From an uncultured Eubacteriales bacterium (GTDB taxonomy: Bacteria; Bacillota; Clostridia; Oscillospirales; Oscillospiraceae), in the NCBI GenBank assembly GCA_900549545.1, contig URPA01000014.1, positions 1 through 38,356 on the forward strand: a stretch of DNA of 38,356 nt, written 5' to 3'. Numbering within the stretch: position 1 is the stretch's first letter; each line of letters starts with the position of its first letter. A model generated the notes under the pieces. That model ran no database searches and had not been told where the DNA came from. It saw nothing but the letters and a program-made list of their open reading frames with translations. The position numbers and the translations under genes are program-made. This document shows, one piece after another, positions 1-7,022 of this stretch.

Positions 1-31
1 CCTCGAGCACCCCCGCTACTTCTTTATCTTA
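1..31. repeat. Partial dispersed repeat (element C)
   Basis: The first 31 bases closely resemble 23495-23525 in the tsf-rpsB gap. Both have CCTCG, a run of C, GCTACTT and then TATCTT. The copy is cut by the window edge, so its full extent is unknown. No gene lies in 1-275; the stretch holds this fragment, a terminator and a promoter. Confidence 0.5.
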
Positions 32-62
32 ACATTTTGACATAGGTTTTTTGACCGTCTCA

Positions 63-101
63 ACCGGGAATGGAGTTCTCTCCATTCCCGGTATTATTTA
101 T
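63..101 (+). terminator. Rho-independent terminator of a gene left of the window
   Basis: A perfect 13-bp stem (ACCGGGAATGGAG at 63-75, partner at 80-92) with a TTCT loop is followed by ATTATTTATTC. It should end a + strand transcript that begins outside the window. Confidence 0.8.
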
Positions 102-153
102 TCTTTGTTCATCTTAATTCCGATTTTTACAGGTATTGCGGCATTTTCTCCGA

Positions 154-182
154 TTGACTATACCGTGCCCATGTGATATACT
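154..182 (+). promoter_or_regulatory. Promoter for the CorC-like gene pair
   Basis: TTGACT (154-159), a 17-bp spacer and TATACT (177-182) form a good vegetative promoter. Transcription would start near 189, leaving a leader of about 87 bases before the gene at 276. Confidence 0.6.
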
Positions 183-275
183 ATTTGTCGATTTTATATA
201 AAAGTAAACGATGAATAAATCGTCAAGAATGATTTGTTCAGAGTTTACTCAAGAAAAAGGAGTTGTATATCCTAA

Positions 276-1556
276 ATGGATGATGGCAGTCGATTGCCGT
301 GGTTGATCGCAATCGCTTTGCTGTTCTGCGCCGCGTTTTTCGCCGTGGCGGAGACGGCTTTCGCCTCAAGCTCCCGCGCAAAGCTCAAGGCCGCGGCGGA
401 CAGGGGCGAATCGGGCGCGGAGAGCGCCCTGTACGTGCTGGATAATTTTGACCGCGCTATCACGACGCTGCTTATCTGCACAAATATTGTACATATATCC
501 GCCGCGTCTATTGTGACCGTGGCGGTGACAAAGCGCTGGGGCCTCAGCGCTGTATCCCTGAGCACTATCATCACGACCATCGTGGTGTTCTTCGCCGGGG
601 AGATGCTGCCAAAGAGTATCGCGAAAAAATACAGCGAGCGCTTTGCAAAGCGCTGCGCAGCGCCCATTCGCTTCTTTATGAAGCTGTTCGCGCCTCTCTC
701 CGCGCTGCTGACCTTTCTGGGCCAGAGCGCCGCGAAGCTCACAAAGGGCGACGCGCAGATCTCCGTCACCGAGGATGAGCTTTACGACATCATCGAGGAC
801 ATGACCGAGGAGGGCACGCTCGACGAGGAGCAGGGCGACCTTATCTCCTCCGCGCTCCAGTTCGGGGACGTGACTGTTGAGAGCGTGCTGACGCCGCGTG
901 TGGATGTCGCCGCAATAGACATTGACGACTCTCCCGAGGAGATTCTCGACTTCATCAAGACCCAGAACCACAGCCGCCTGCCCGTGTACGAGGGCAGCAT
1001 CGACAATATTATCGGCGTTTTGCAGATAAGGCGGTACATCAAGGCATATCTGCACCAGAAAAACGCGCTCGACATCCGCTCCCTGCTCGACGAGGTGTTT
1101 TTCATCCACCAGAGCGCCAATATTGATGAGCTTCTGCCCATCATGTCAAAGCGCAGGCTCAACATGGCCGTCGTCACCGATAACTACGGCGGCACGCTCG
1201 GCATTGTCACAGTGGAGGATATCCTTGAGCAGCTTGTCGGCGAGATCTGGGACGAGGACGACGTTGTCGAGGAGACGATAACCGACACCGAGGACGGCTG
1301 CGTCGCGGACGCTGATATGTCCGTGAGCGACGTGTTTGAGCATATGGATTACGAGGACCCCGAGGAGAACGAGGAGCTTGTGAACACCCTCATGGGCGAG
1401 TGGGCCTATGAGCAGTTCACCGCTATCCCCTCCGTGGGCGACAGCTTCCGCTATCACCGGCTTGAGGTTGTTGTGGAGGAGATGGAGCATAACCGCATAC
1501 TGAAGCTCCGCGTCCGGCTGCTGCCCGAGATTGAGGAAGGGGGCGAGCAGGCATGA
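276..1556 (+). CDS. CNNM/CorC (HlyC) family membrane protein, first paralogue
   Basis: This is a 426-residue hemolysin-C/CorC-type protein, a family linked to Mg2+ or Co2+ efflux and Mg2+ homeostasis in the membrane. A hydrophobic DUF21/CNNM region spans about residues 5-155 and carries the family motif GEMLPK (108-113). A CBS pair follows (about 204-320, with SRLPVYE and YGGTLGIVT). A CorC_HlyC domain ends the protein (about 340-418). The length is normal for the family. AAGGAG at 257-262 is the likely ribosome-binding site, although its 13-base spacing to this ATG is long. The stop overlaps the start of the next gene by four bases (ATGA), so the two paralogues are translationally coupled. 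The transported ion cannot be read from sequence. Confidence 0.93.
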   Translation: MDDGSRLPWLIAIALLFCAAFFAVAETAFASSSRAKLKAAADRGESGAESALYVLDNFDRAITTLLICTNIVHISAASIVTVAVTKRWGLSAVSLSTIITTIVVFFAGEMLPKSIAKKYSERFAKRCAAPIRFFMKLFAPLSALLTFLGQSAAKLTKGDAQISVTEDELYDIIEDMTEEGTLDEEQGDLISSALQFGDVTVESVLTPRVDVAAIDIDDSPEEILDFIKTQNHSRLPVYEGSIDNIIGVLQIRRYIKAYLHQKNALDIRSLLDEVFFIHQSANIDELLPIMSKRRLNMAVVTDNYGGTLGIVTVEDILEQLVGEIWDEDDVVEETITDTEDGCVADADMSVSDVFEHMDYEDPEENEELVNTLMGEWAYEQFTAIPSVGDSFRYHRLEVVVEEMEHNRILKLRVRLLPEIEEGGEQA

Positions 1557-2815
1557 GCTTATACCTTGTTCTGATGGGCATAATTCTCTGCGTGTGCCTG
1601 TCGGCGTTCTTCTCCGCCTCGGAGATGGCCTATTCCTCCTGCAACTCCCTGCGCCTTGAAAGAGCGCGGGATGGCGGCTCCAAACGCGCCGGGGCCGCGC
1701 TGAAGATAACCGAGCGCTATGATGACGCGCTGGGCGCGATTTTGATCGGCAACAACCTTGTGAATATTGCGGCCTCATCTCTCGGCTCCGTCGCGGTGAT
1801 CCTCATCACCGGGGGCGACGGGTACGCCTGGGTCGCGACGGTGGTTATAACCCTGCTTGTCATCATCTTCGGGGAGACTATTCCCAAGATAGCGACCAAG
1901 AAAAACGCCAACCGCACGGCGGAGAACTTTGCCTACCCCGTGCGCGGCCTGATGATAGTTCTCAAGCCCCTTGTGTGGCTTGTGGTGAAGGCAATCGACC
2001 TTCTGACGCGCGGCATGAAGCCCGAGGCCGACCCTGACAGTGACGAGGCCGTGGAGGAGCTTCAGTCCATCATCGAGACAGCCGAGGATGAGGATGTGCT
2101 TGACGAGGACCAGTCGGAGCTTGTGCAGGCCGCGATTGACTTTTCCGAGATTCCGGCCTACGAGGCGATGACCGCCCGCGTGGATGTCGCCGCTATCGAC
2201 ATTGACGATGATTGGGAGGATATCCTCGCCCTTATTGAGAACGCCCCCTACTCCCGCCTGCCCGTGTATGAGGACAGCATCGACAACATCATCGGCGTTT
2301 TGTATCTCAACCGCTTCCTCAAGGCCATGACCGACGGGGAGCCGGTGAACATCCGCGAGCTGCTGATGCCCCCATGCTATGTTTACAAGACCATGAAGCT
2401 GCCCGCAGTTTTGAATCAGCTCCGCCGTGAGCGGCAGCACCTCGCCATCGTGTCTGACGAGTATGGCGGAACGCTCGGCCTGCTGACGATGGAGGATGTG
2501 CTTGAGCAGATAGTCGGCGAGATTTGGGACGAGACGGACACTGTTGAGCATGAGATAGTCCGCCGCGCCGACGGCGAGTATGAGCTTGACGGCGATATGC
2601 CCATAACCGACTTTTTAGAGCTGATGGGCATTGACGAGGACAGCTTTGACGCCGACAGCGACACGCTCGGCGGCTGGACGGTGGAGAGCTTCGGCGCCTT
2701 CCCCAAGGTCGGGGACAGCTTCCGCTACGAGGGCCTTGAGATAAGCGTCCTCGCGATGGATGCCCGCCGCGTGGAGAGCGTGCTGGTGAAAACCCTGCCC
2801 GAGGAAGAGCAATAA
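1553..2815 (+). CDS. CNNM/CorC (HlyC) family membrane protein, second paralogue
   Basis: This 420-residue protein has the same build as its upstream neighbour: an N-terminal DUF21 membrane domain (about 1-155) with GETIPK at 107-112, a CBS pair (about 206-322) and a C-terminal CorC_HlyC domain. The segment VDVAAIDIDD and the SRLPVYE...SIDNIIGVL stretch are nearly identical in the two proteins, so they probably arose by tandem duplication. The ATGA overlap suggests equal expression, and the pair may form a heterodimer, since CNNM/CorC proteins dimerise through their CBS domains. A terminator follows seven bases after the stop. Confidence 0.93.
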   Translation: MSLYLVLMGIILCVCLSAFFSASEMAYSSCNSLRLERARDGGSKRAGAALKITERYDDALGAILIGNNLVNIAASSLGSVAVILITGGDGYAWVATVVITLLVIIFGETIPKIATKKNANRTAENFAYPVRGLMIVLKPLVWLVVKAIDLLTRGMKPEADPDSDEAVEELQSIIETAEDEDVLDEDQSELVQAAIDFSEIPAYEAMTARVDVAAIDIDDDWEDILALIENAPYSRLPVYEDSIDNIIGVLYLNRFLKAMTDGEPVNIRELLMPPCYVYKTMKLPAVLNQLRRERQHLAIVSDEYGGTLGLLTMEDVLEQIVGEIWDETDTVEHEIVRRADGEYELDGDMPITDFLELMGIDEDSFDADSDTLGGWTVESFGAFPKVGDSFRYEGLEISVLAMDARRVESVLVKTLPEEEQ

Positions 2816-2822
2816 ATATTTT

Positions 2823-2854
2823 GACCCTGCGGTGAAAATCCGCAGGGTCTTTTC
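2823..2854 (+). terminator. Terminator of the CorC-like operon
   Basis: A perfect 10-bp stem, GACCCTGCGG (2823-2832) with its partner at 2840-2849, is followed by TTTTC. Confidence 0.8.
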
Positions 2855-2861
2855 GGTTATC

Positions 2862-2890
2862 TTGACATATTTTGAGCCGTAAGCTATTAT
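2862..2890 (+). promoter_or_regulatory. Promoter of the small membrane protein gene
   Basis: TTGACA (2862-2867), a 17-bp spacer and TATTAT (2885-2890). It lies directly behind the previous terminator and drives the gene at 2931. Confidence 0.7.
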
Positions 2891-2930
2891 GTTTGACATG
2901 GGAGAATTAAGCAGACAGGAGGAAAAAAGT

Positions 2931-3587
2931 ATGTATAACGACGAATTTGCCACGGTATTTTTGATCGTGTATCTGGTCATTCTGGGGCTCGCCCTGATTT
3001 TTGGCATTGTGGCCTATGTTTTGAACTCGCTCAGCCTTTTTACGGTGGGCAAGCGGCGCGGCGTCCGGTTTTACGGCCTTGCGTGGGTGCCGGTGGCAAG
3101 CAGCTGGGTTTCCGGCTCGATTGCTGATATTCACGACAGAAAGCTGGGCCGGGACTACAAATGGCGGCATTTTCTGCTCTGGTCATCGGTGATTGTCTTT
3201 GTCTGCGCCGTCGCGATAATCGGCATATACGCGGACTTGATTGTCAAAATGATTGCCATTGCGGATTACCTGACCGAGGCGCAGATGGACAATATGGCGA
3301 TTAAATATGTCTCGCGTCTGATTCCCTTTGCGATAGTCGCGTCTCTTATATCGGCCGTGACCACCGTGTTCATGTATATCTGCATGTACAAATTTTTCGA
3401 GTCCTGCCGCCCGAGATCCACCATGCTCTACCTGATACTCAGTATTATCATACCGGTGACGCACCCCTTCTTCGTCTTTGCCTGCCGCAACTGGGATGAC
3501 GGAGTGAAGCTCGGCGCCGCGCCGGAGCAGCCCCGCATACCGGAGGAGGCTCAGCCACCTGAGCAATCCCCCTTCGACGAACAATAA
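2931..3587 (+). CDS. Four-helix membrane protein of unknown function
   Basis: This is a 218-residue protein that I cannot assign to a named family. Four hydrophobic segments are visible: near the N-terminus (FLIVYLVILGLALIFGIV), mid-protein (LLWSSVIVFVCAVAIIGI), later (FAIVASLISAVTTVFMYI), and a last one around LILSIIIPVTHPFFVFAC. The tail is rich in Pro, Glu and Gln. An in-frame ATG at 2889 sits on the -10 box, whereas the ATG at 2931 has AGGAGG (2917-2922) eight bases upstream, so 2931 is chosen. The gene is monocistronic, with its own promoter and terminator. Confidence 0.8.
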   Translation: MYNDEFATVFLIVYLVILGLALIFGIVAYVLNSLSLFTVGKRRGVRFYGLAWVPVASSWVSGSIADIHDRKLGRDYKWRHFLLWSSVIVFVCAVAIIGIYADLIVKMIAIADYLTEAQMDNMAIKYVSRLIPFAIVASLISAVTTVFMYICMYKFFESCRPRSTMLYLILSIIIPVTHPFFVFACRNWDDGVKLGAAPEQPRIPEEAQPPEQSPFDEQ

Positions 3588-3599
3588 GCCTATAACCAG

Positions 3600-3635
3600 C
3601 CAGCCCCCGCGGCATCACCGCGGGGGCTGGTTTTA
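3600..3635. terminator. Bidirectional terminator between convergent genes
   Basis: A perfect 13-bp stem, CCAGCCCCCGCGG (3600-3612) with its partner at 3618-3630, is followed by TTTTATG on the + strand. It lies four bases after the minus-strand lipoprotein gene and can serve both sides. Confidence 0.8.
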
Positions 3636-3638
3636 TGT

Positions 3639-5840
3639 TCAGCCGTACTGCTCGGAAATATAGATGCTGGCCTTGGATTGGATATTTGCGGCGGCCTGCT
3701 GGGCGGTAATACTCCCGCCTATATAGGCATTGAACTCCTGCAAAACAATAGTATACATAGCGTCGCTGTATTCATCCATGCAGTCAATGCTGTCTATAAT
3801 CGTCCGGACGCGCGCTAACGTGCCGCTGTCAGGCTGATGGGTCGGAACCGTGAGCTGAGTGATCTGGCCATTTTCATACTTCACAAGGCCGATGCCGGTC
3901 GTATCTTTGACCTCCTCGCACCACTGCTCCATCTTCTTATCAAGCGCACTCTGCATAATCGGCACGCTGGTATATTCGCTCTGGAAACCGTCACTCAAAA
4001 GGTACTTGAAAAACTGCCACACACCCTCCTTTACCTCTGAGCTTACGGACATACCAAGCCGCATATCCGCCGAGGCGGCGACTCCGCCGCTGTTTGTCGC
4101 CGGAAAGCCTATGGACACTGAATCCCCCACAAATAACGCATCGGAGGACATAATTAAAAGCACCATATTAGACAGTGAATCAAACAGCAAATACTGGTCG
4201 CCAAAATATACATTCTCCCAGCTGCTGGTGGTCTGGTCAGGCTCAGCCGGAAGCTGGGCTGCAAATTCCAGCAGGCGCACAAACTCCGGGGTGCTGAAGT
4301 TGCAGGTCGCGTTCTTAAGACTATAATAATCCCCGCCGGAATAGGCCAAAAGTGCCGACCAGAATTTTTCTTGGGTCATGTCGCTACCGAACATCTTGGC
4401 AGCGCCCAGCCTGTCCGCAGCGTCCAGAAATTCAGCCATAGTCAAATGCCTGGCTGTCCCAAATCGCGCCTCCGTCGTGAGCACCGTAGCCACCGAGAAC
4501 GAGGGTACAAGCTCATACAGGCCGCCGTTTTTCTCCAGCACAGCAGTCACAGAGGGCATAAGGTCACTGTAATCTATGTCCGGGTCAGAATCAAACCATG
4601 GCTTCAAGTCCTCGGTCAGTCCTTTGGTGGCGTAATTTACCGATGACAGGCTCCATAGGTCGTATATATCCGGGGCGCTTCCCGCTGCTATGTCCGCGTT
4701 GAGCTTGGTATAGCCGCCGTATGGATCTGCCCCGCTGTTATAGGCGGCATAGTCAACGAGATCGATGCGGTAGTCCGAGTGTGTGTTGTTGAAGCCGATC
4801 ACCGCCTGCGTCAGCATCCGGTCAACTATCATGTCCTCACCGGAGCAGGTGGCAAGAGTGATAACTTGAAGCCCATTTTGCTGCTCATCGTTTTTGCCAA
4901 CAGTCCATATGGCGGGCTGGCCTTCATTGGTGGCGGCAAAGAATTTGCTCTCGCCAAGCTCTATAAAGCAGCGCGGCGTGCAGCCACTGGAAAACACATT
5001 TGCATAGGCGTTTTTATCACCGTTTCGATAGTTGATGTTATAAAGCATATTCGGGTCGTCGCTGCTCCAGCCGTACAGCTCGCCGTCAGCGCTGCTGCCG
5101 AAACACCGGGTATATTTGCCGTCAAGCGTCCACTTTTCTTTCTCGACATAGGATATGGTGCCTGAACTTGAATCATCCCTCACCACACGCTGTATCGTTG
5201 TTGACACTTCATTGAAGGATACAATGCCTATCTCCTCTTCGGCAAAGCGGAACACCTCAGCGCCGGAGGCATATGGACCAAAGCCGGTGATGCCTTTCGG
5301 CGTCTTAATATATACGTTGTCGGCGGTCACAAAAATGTGAGCAGTTGAGGCAAATTGCCGCATGACGTTAAAAACAGTTTCGCTCTTCAATTCGTTTGGT
5401 ATTTCTAAATCCTCATGGTGGGTATAGCGTATCTCCTCCGGCGAAATAACCGCAAAGCTGTGTTCTATTAATCGGCCATCCGTTTTTCTCTCTACAAGAA
5501 AGGCCACCGTTCCATCTGAGCTGTCTATGGATAAAACGCTCTCGGGATATAAGCCGCCGAATTCCGTGAGCGATTTGTTGTCTAAATTCAGGCCAAAAAC
5601 TCTGTTTTCGCTTTCGTTCCCGGCACACAGGACAATAAAATTGCCGACCAGCGCCGCGTCCCGCAGGGTAAGCCCCTCCGGCAGTGAAATGACCTCCGGG
5701 GTGAAAAGTCTGCCTCCGCCCTCCCCGGACAGGGTGCTGCCAACTACGGTGCCGTCGGTATATTTTTCCTCCTTACCGCAGGCGCACAAAGTAGACACAA
5801 GCGCAATTATAAGAAGAATAGCGATAAGCCGTTTTTTCAT
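3639..5840 (-). CDS. Lipoprotein with a C-terminal solute-binding-protein domain
   Basis: This 733-residue protein has a lipoprotein signal peptide (charged KKR, a hydrophobic core and lipobox LCAC with Cys21), so it should be anchored outside the membrane. Residues of about 300-733 read as a family-1-type extracellular solute-binding protein (LNADIAAGSAPDIYDLWSLS, then GGLYELVPSFSVATVLTTEA). Residues of about 40-300 have short alternating hydrophobic strands, such as RDAALVGNFIVLCAG and SVLSIDSSDGTVAFLV, suggestive of a beta-propeller-like domain. Ordinary binding proteins are about 400-450 residues. No ABC permease or ATPase lies nearby, so it is an orphan that may sense rather than transport. 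AAAGGAGG lies upstream of the ATG. The ligand is unknown. Confidence 0.85.
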   Translation of the reverse strand: MKKRLIAILLIIALVSTLCACGKEEKYTDGTVVGSTLSGEGGGRLFTPEVISLPEGLTLRDAALVGNFIVLCAGNESENRVFGLNLDNKSLTEFGGLYPESVLSIDSSDGTVAFLVERKTDGRLIEHSFAVISPEEIRYTHHEDLEIPNELKSETVFNVMRQFASTAHIFVTADNVYIKTPKGITGFGPYASGAEVFRFAEEEIGIVSFNEVSTTIQRVVRDDSSSGTISYVEKEKWTLDGKYTRCFGSSADGELYGWSSDDPNMLYNINYRNGDKNAYANVFSSGCTPRCFIELGESKFFAATNEGQPAIWTVGKNDEQQNGLQVITLATCSGEDMIVDRMLTQAVIGFNNTHSDYRIDLVDYAAYNSGADPYGGYTKLNADIAAGSAPDIYDLWSLSSVNYATKGLTEDLKPWFDSDPDIDYSDLMPSVTAVLEKNGGLYELVPSFSVATVLTTEARFGTARHLTMAEFLDAADRLGAAKMFGSDMTQEKFWSALLAYSGGDYYSLKNATCNFSTPEFVRLLEFAAQLPAEPDQTTSSWENVYFGDQYLLFDSLSNMVLLIMSSDALFVGDSVSIGFPATNSGGVAASADMRLGMSVSSEVKEGVWQFFKYLLSDGFQSEYTSVPIMQSALDKKMEQWCEEVKDTTGIGLVKYENGQITQLTVPTHQPDSGTLARVRTIIDSIDCMDEYSDAMYTIVLQEFNAYIGGSITAQQAAANIQSKASIYISEQYG

Positions 5841-5884
5841 ATGCTTTGCCTCCTTTTTTGATTTGTGTATATCATACTCTGCGC

Positions 5885-5924
5885 TTGTATACTTTCGGTC
5901 AATTTCTTGTATAGCTTTTGTATA
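5885..5924. promoter_or_regulatory. Three helically phased direct repeats upstream of the lipoprotein gene
   Basis: TTGTATA occurs at 5885, 5907 and 5918 (+ strand coordinates), that is 22 and 11 bases apart, so all three face the same side of the DNA helix. A TTGACC hexamer on the minus strand lies between two of them. This looks like a binding site for an activator or repressor of the gene that starts at 5840. Confidence 0.4.
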
Positions 5925-5942
5925 TTTGGAAAATTTTCCGAA

Positions 5943-5969
5943 AAAATTCCCCGCGGCGATGCCGCGGGG
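5943..5969 (-). terminator. Terminator of the CotH-PAP2-YjbR operon
   Basis: A stem of CCCCGCGG (5949-5956) and its partner (5962-5969) is followed on the minus strand by AATTTTTTC. Confidence 0.75.
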
Positions 5970-5975
5970 CTGGTT

Positions 5976-6341
5976 TTAGTTGTCCTTCTTTTTCCGCGCT
6001 TTTGGGGCTGTTAAATCAAAGCTGTCCTGAATGAGGCGCAGCACCTCGTCGCGCGTCATGCTGCCGTCGAGGATGACGCTTATCCAGTGCTCCTTGTTCA
6101 TATGATAGGCCGGGACGACCGCGCTGTAACAGCCGCGCCAGAAATCGCCCCAGCTCGGCTCGGCCTTGAGATTGAGCCAGATATGCCCCTCCCGCTCAAA
6201 AACCATGGCGAAAATTTTCTTATTCGCCCCGTGGCGCATGGCCGTCCAGTTGCCGTCGTCAAAGGGGTAATCCTCATACACGCCGGGAAACTCCATGCAG
6301 GCGTCAATGGCCTGCTGCCGGGTCAAAAGCTCAGCGCTCAT
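5976..6341 (-). CDS. MmcQ/YjbR family protein
   Basis: This 121-residue protein has the features of the small MmcQ/YjbR fold: an N-terminal helix, FPGVYEDYPF, KIFAMVFE, and the signature AYHMNKEHWISVILDG. Members are often annotated as DNA-binding, but their cellular role is not established. It ends in a lysine-rich tail. The start overlaps the stop of the PAP2 gene by four bases (ATGA), so it is the last gene of a coupled operon. Confidence 0.88.
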   Translation of the reverse strand: MSAELLTRQQAIDACMEFPGVYEDYPFDDGNWTAMRHGANKKIFAMVFEREGHIWLNLKAEPSWGDFWRGCYSAVVPAYHMNKEHWISVILDGSMTRDEVLRLIQDSFDLTAPKARKKKDN

Positions 6342-7006
6342 TTCTCGTGCTTCCCCTTATAACTGCCGCCGGGGGCGGGCAGGCTCAGACTCCAATCCAG
6401 CGCAAAGGCGCAGAAGCCCCTGTCGTCATGCTCCTCGAGGAAGCGGAAGATGAGCCGGGTGATAATATACGCCACAAACGCGGAGAGCGCGCCGATCAAT
6501 ATTGCAAAGAGCACGTCGGAGGGGTAGTGCGCCACAAGGTAGTTGCGTGAAATGCCCATGAAAACCACCACCAGCGCCGCCGGGAGAATGAACCTCCTGC
6601 CCTTTGTGAAGCACAGGGACACCATCGCCGCGGTGGCCGCCGTGACATGGCCGGAGGGGAAGGAAAACCCGTCCTCCGCTGGGGAGCCGACCGCCATCCA
6701 CCACTGCTTGTACACATCCAGCGCCTCAAAGGGCCGGGGGCGCGCCACCGCGTCCTTGAGGATGATGTTGGTTATCAGCGCGCCGCAGCACACCGCGCCG
6801 AACATGCACACGCCCACAGGGCGGGTCTTTGCAAAGCACATGAGCACCAGCGCGAGGAGCAAAAACAGCAGCCCCTTTTCGCCCAGCAGGGTGATGAGCT
6901 TCATTATGGGCGTGAGCACCGTGCCCGCGCCGTCGGCCAGATGGTGCAGCGCCTCCAAAAGCGCCCTGTCATAGCCTGCGAAAAAGCTGTTGAGCCATTG
7001 AGCCAT
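6338..7006 (-). CDS. PAP2-family membrane phosphatase
   Basis: This 222-residue integral membrane protein carries all three PAP2 catalytic motifs: K84-x6-RP (KDAVARPRP), PSGH at 117-120, and SR-x5-H-x3-D (S153, R154, H160, D164). Such enzymes remove phosphate from lipid phosphates such as phosphatidate or undecaprenyl diphosphate on the outer face of the membrane. The exact substrate is not readable. It lies 16 bases downstream of the CotH-like gene and overlaps the YjbR gene. GAGGG precedes the ATG. Confidence 0.92.
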   Translation of the reverse strand: MAQWLNSFFAGYDRALLEALHHLADGAGTVLTPIMKLITLLGEKGLLFLLLALVLMCFAKTRPVGVCMFGAVCCGALITNIILKDAVARPRPFEALDVYKQWWMAVGSPAEDGFSFPSGHVTAATAAMVSLCFTKGRRFILPAALVVVFMGISRNYLVAHYPSDVLFAILIGALSAFVAYIITRLIFRFLEEHDDRGFCAFALDWSLSLPAPGGSYKGKHEK

Positions 7007-7022
7007 AAATTATCCCTCTTTC

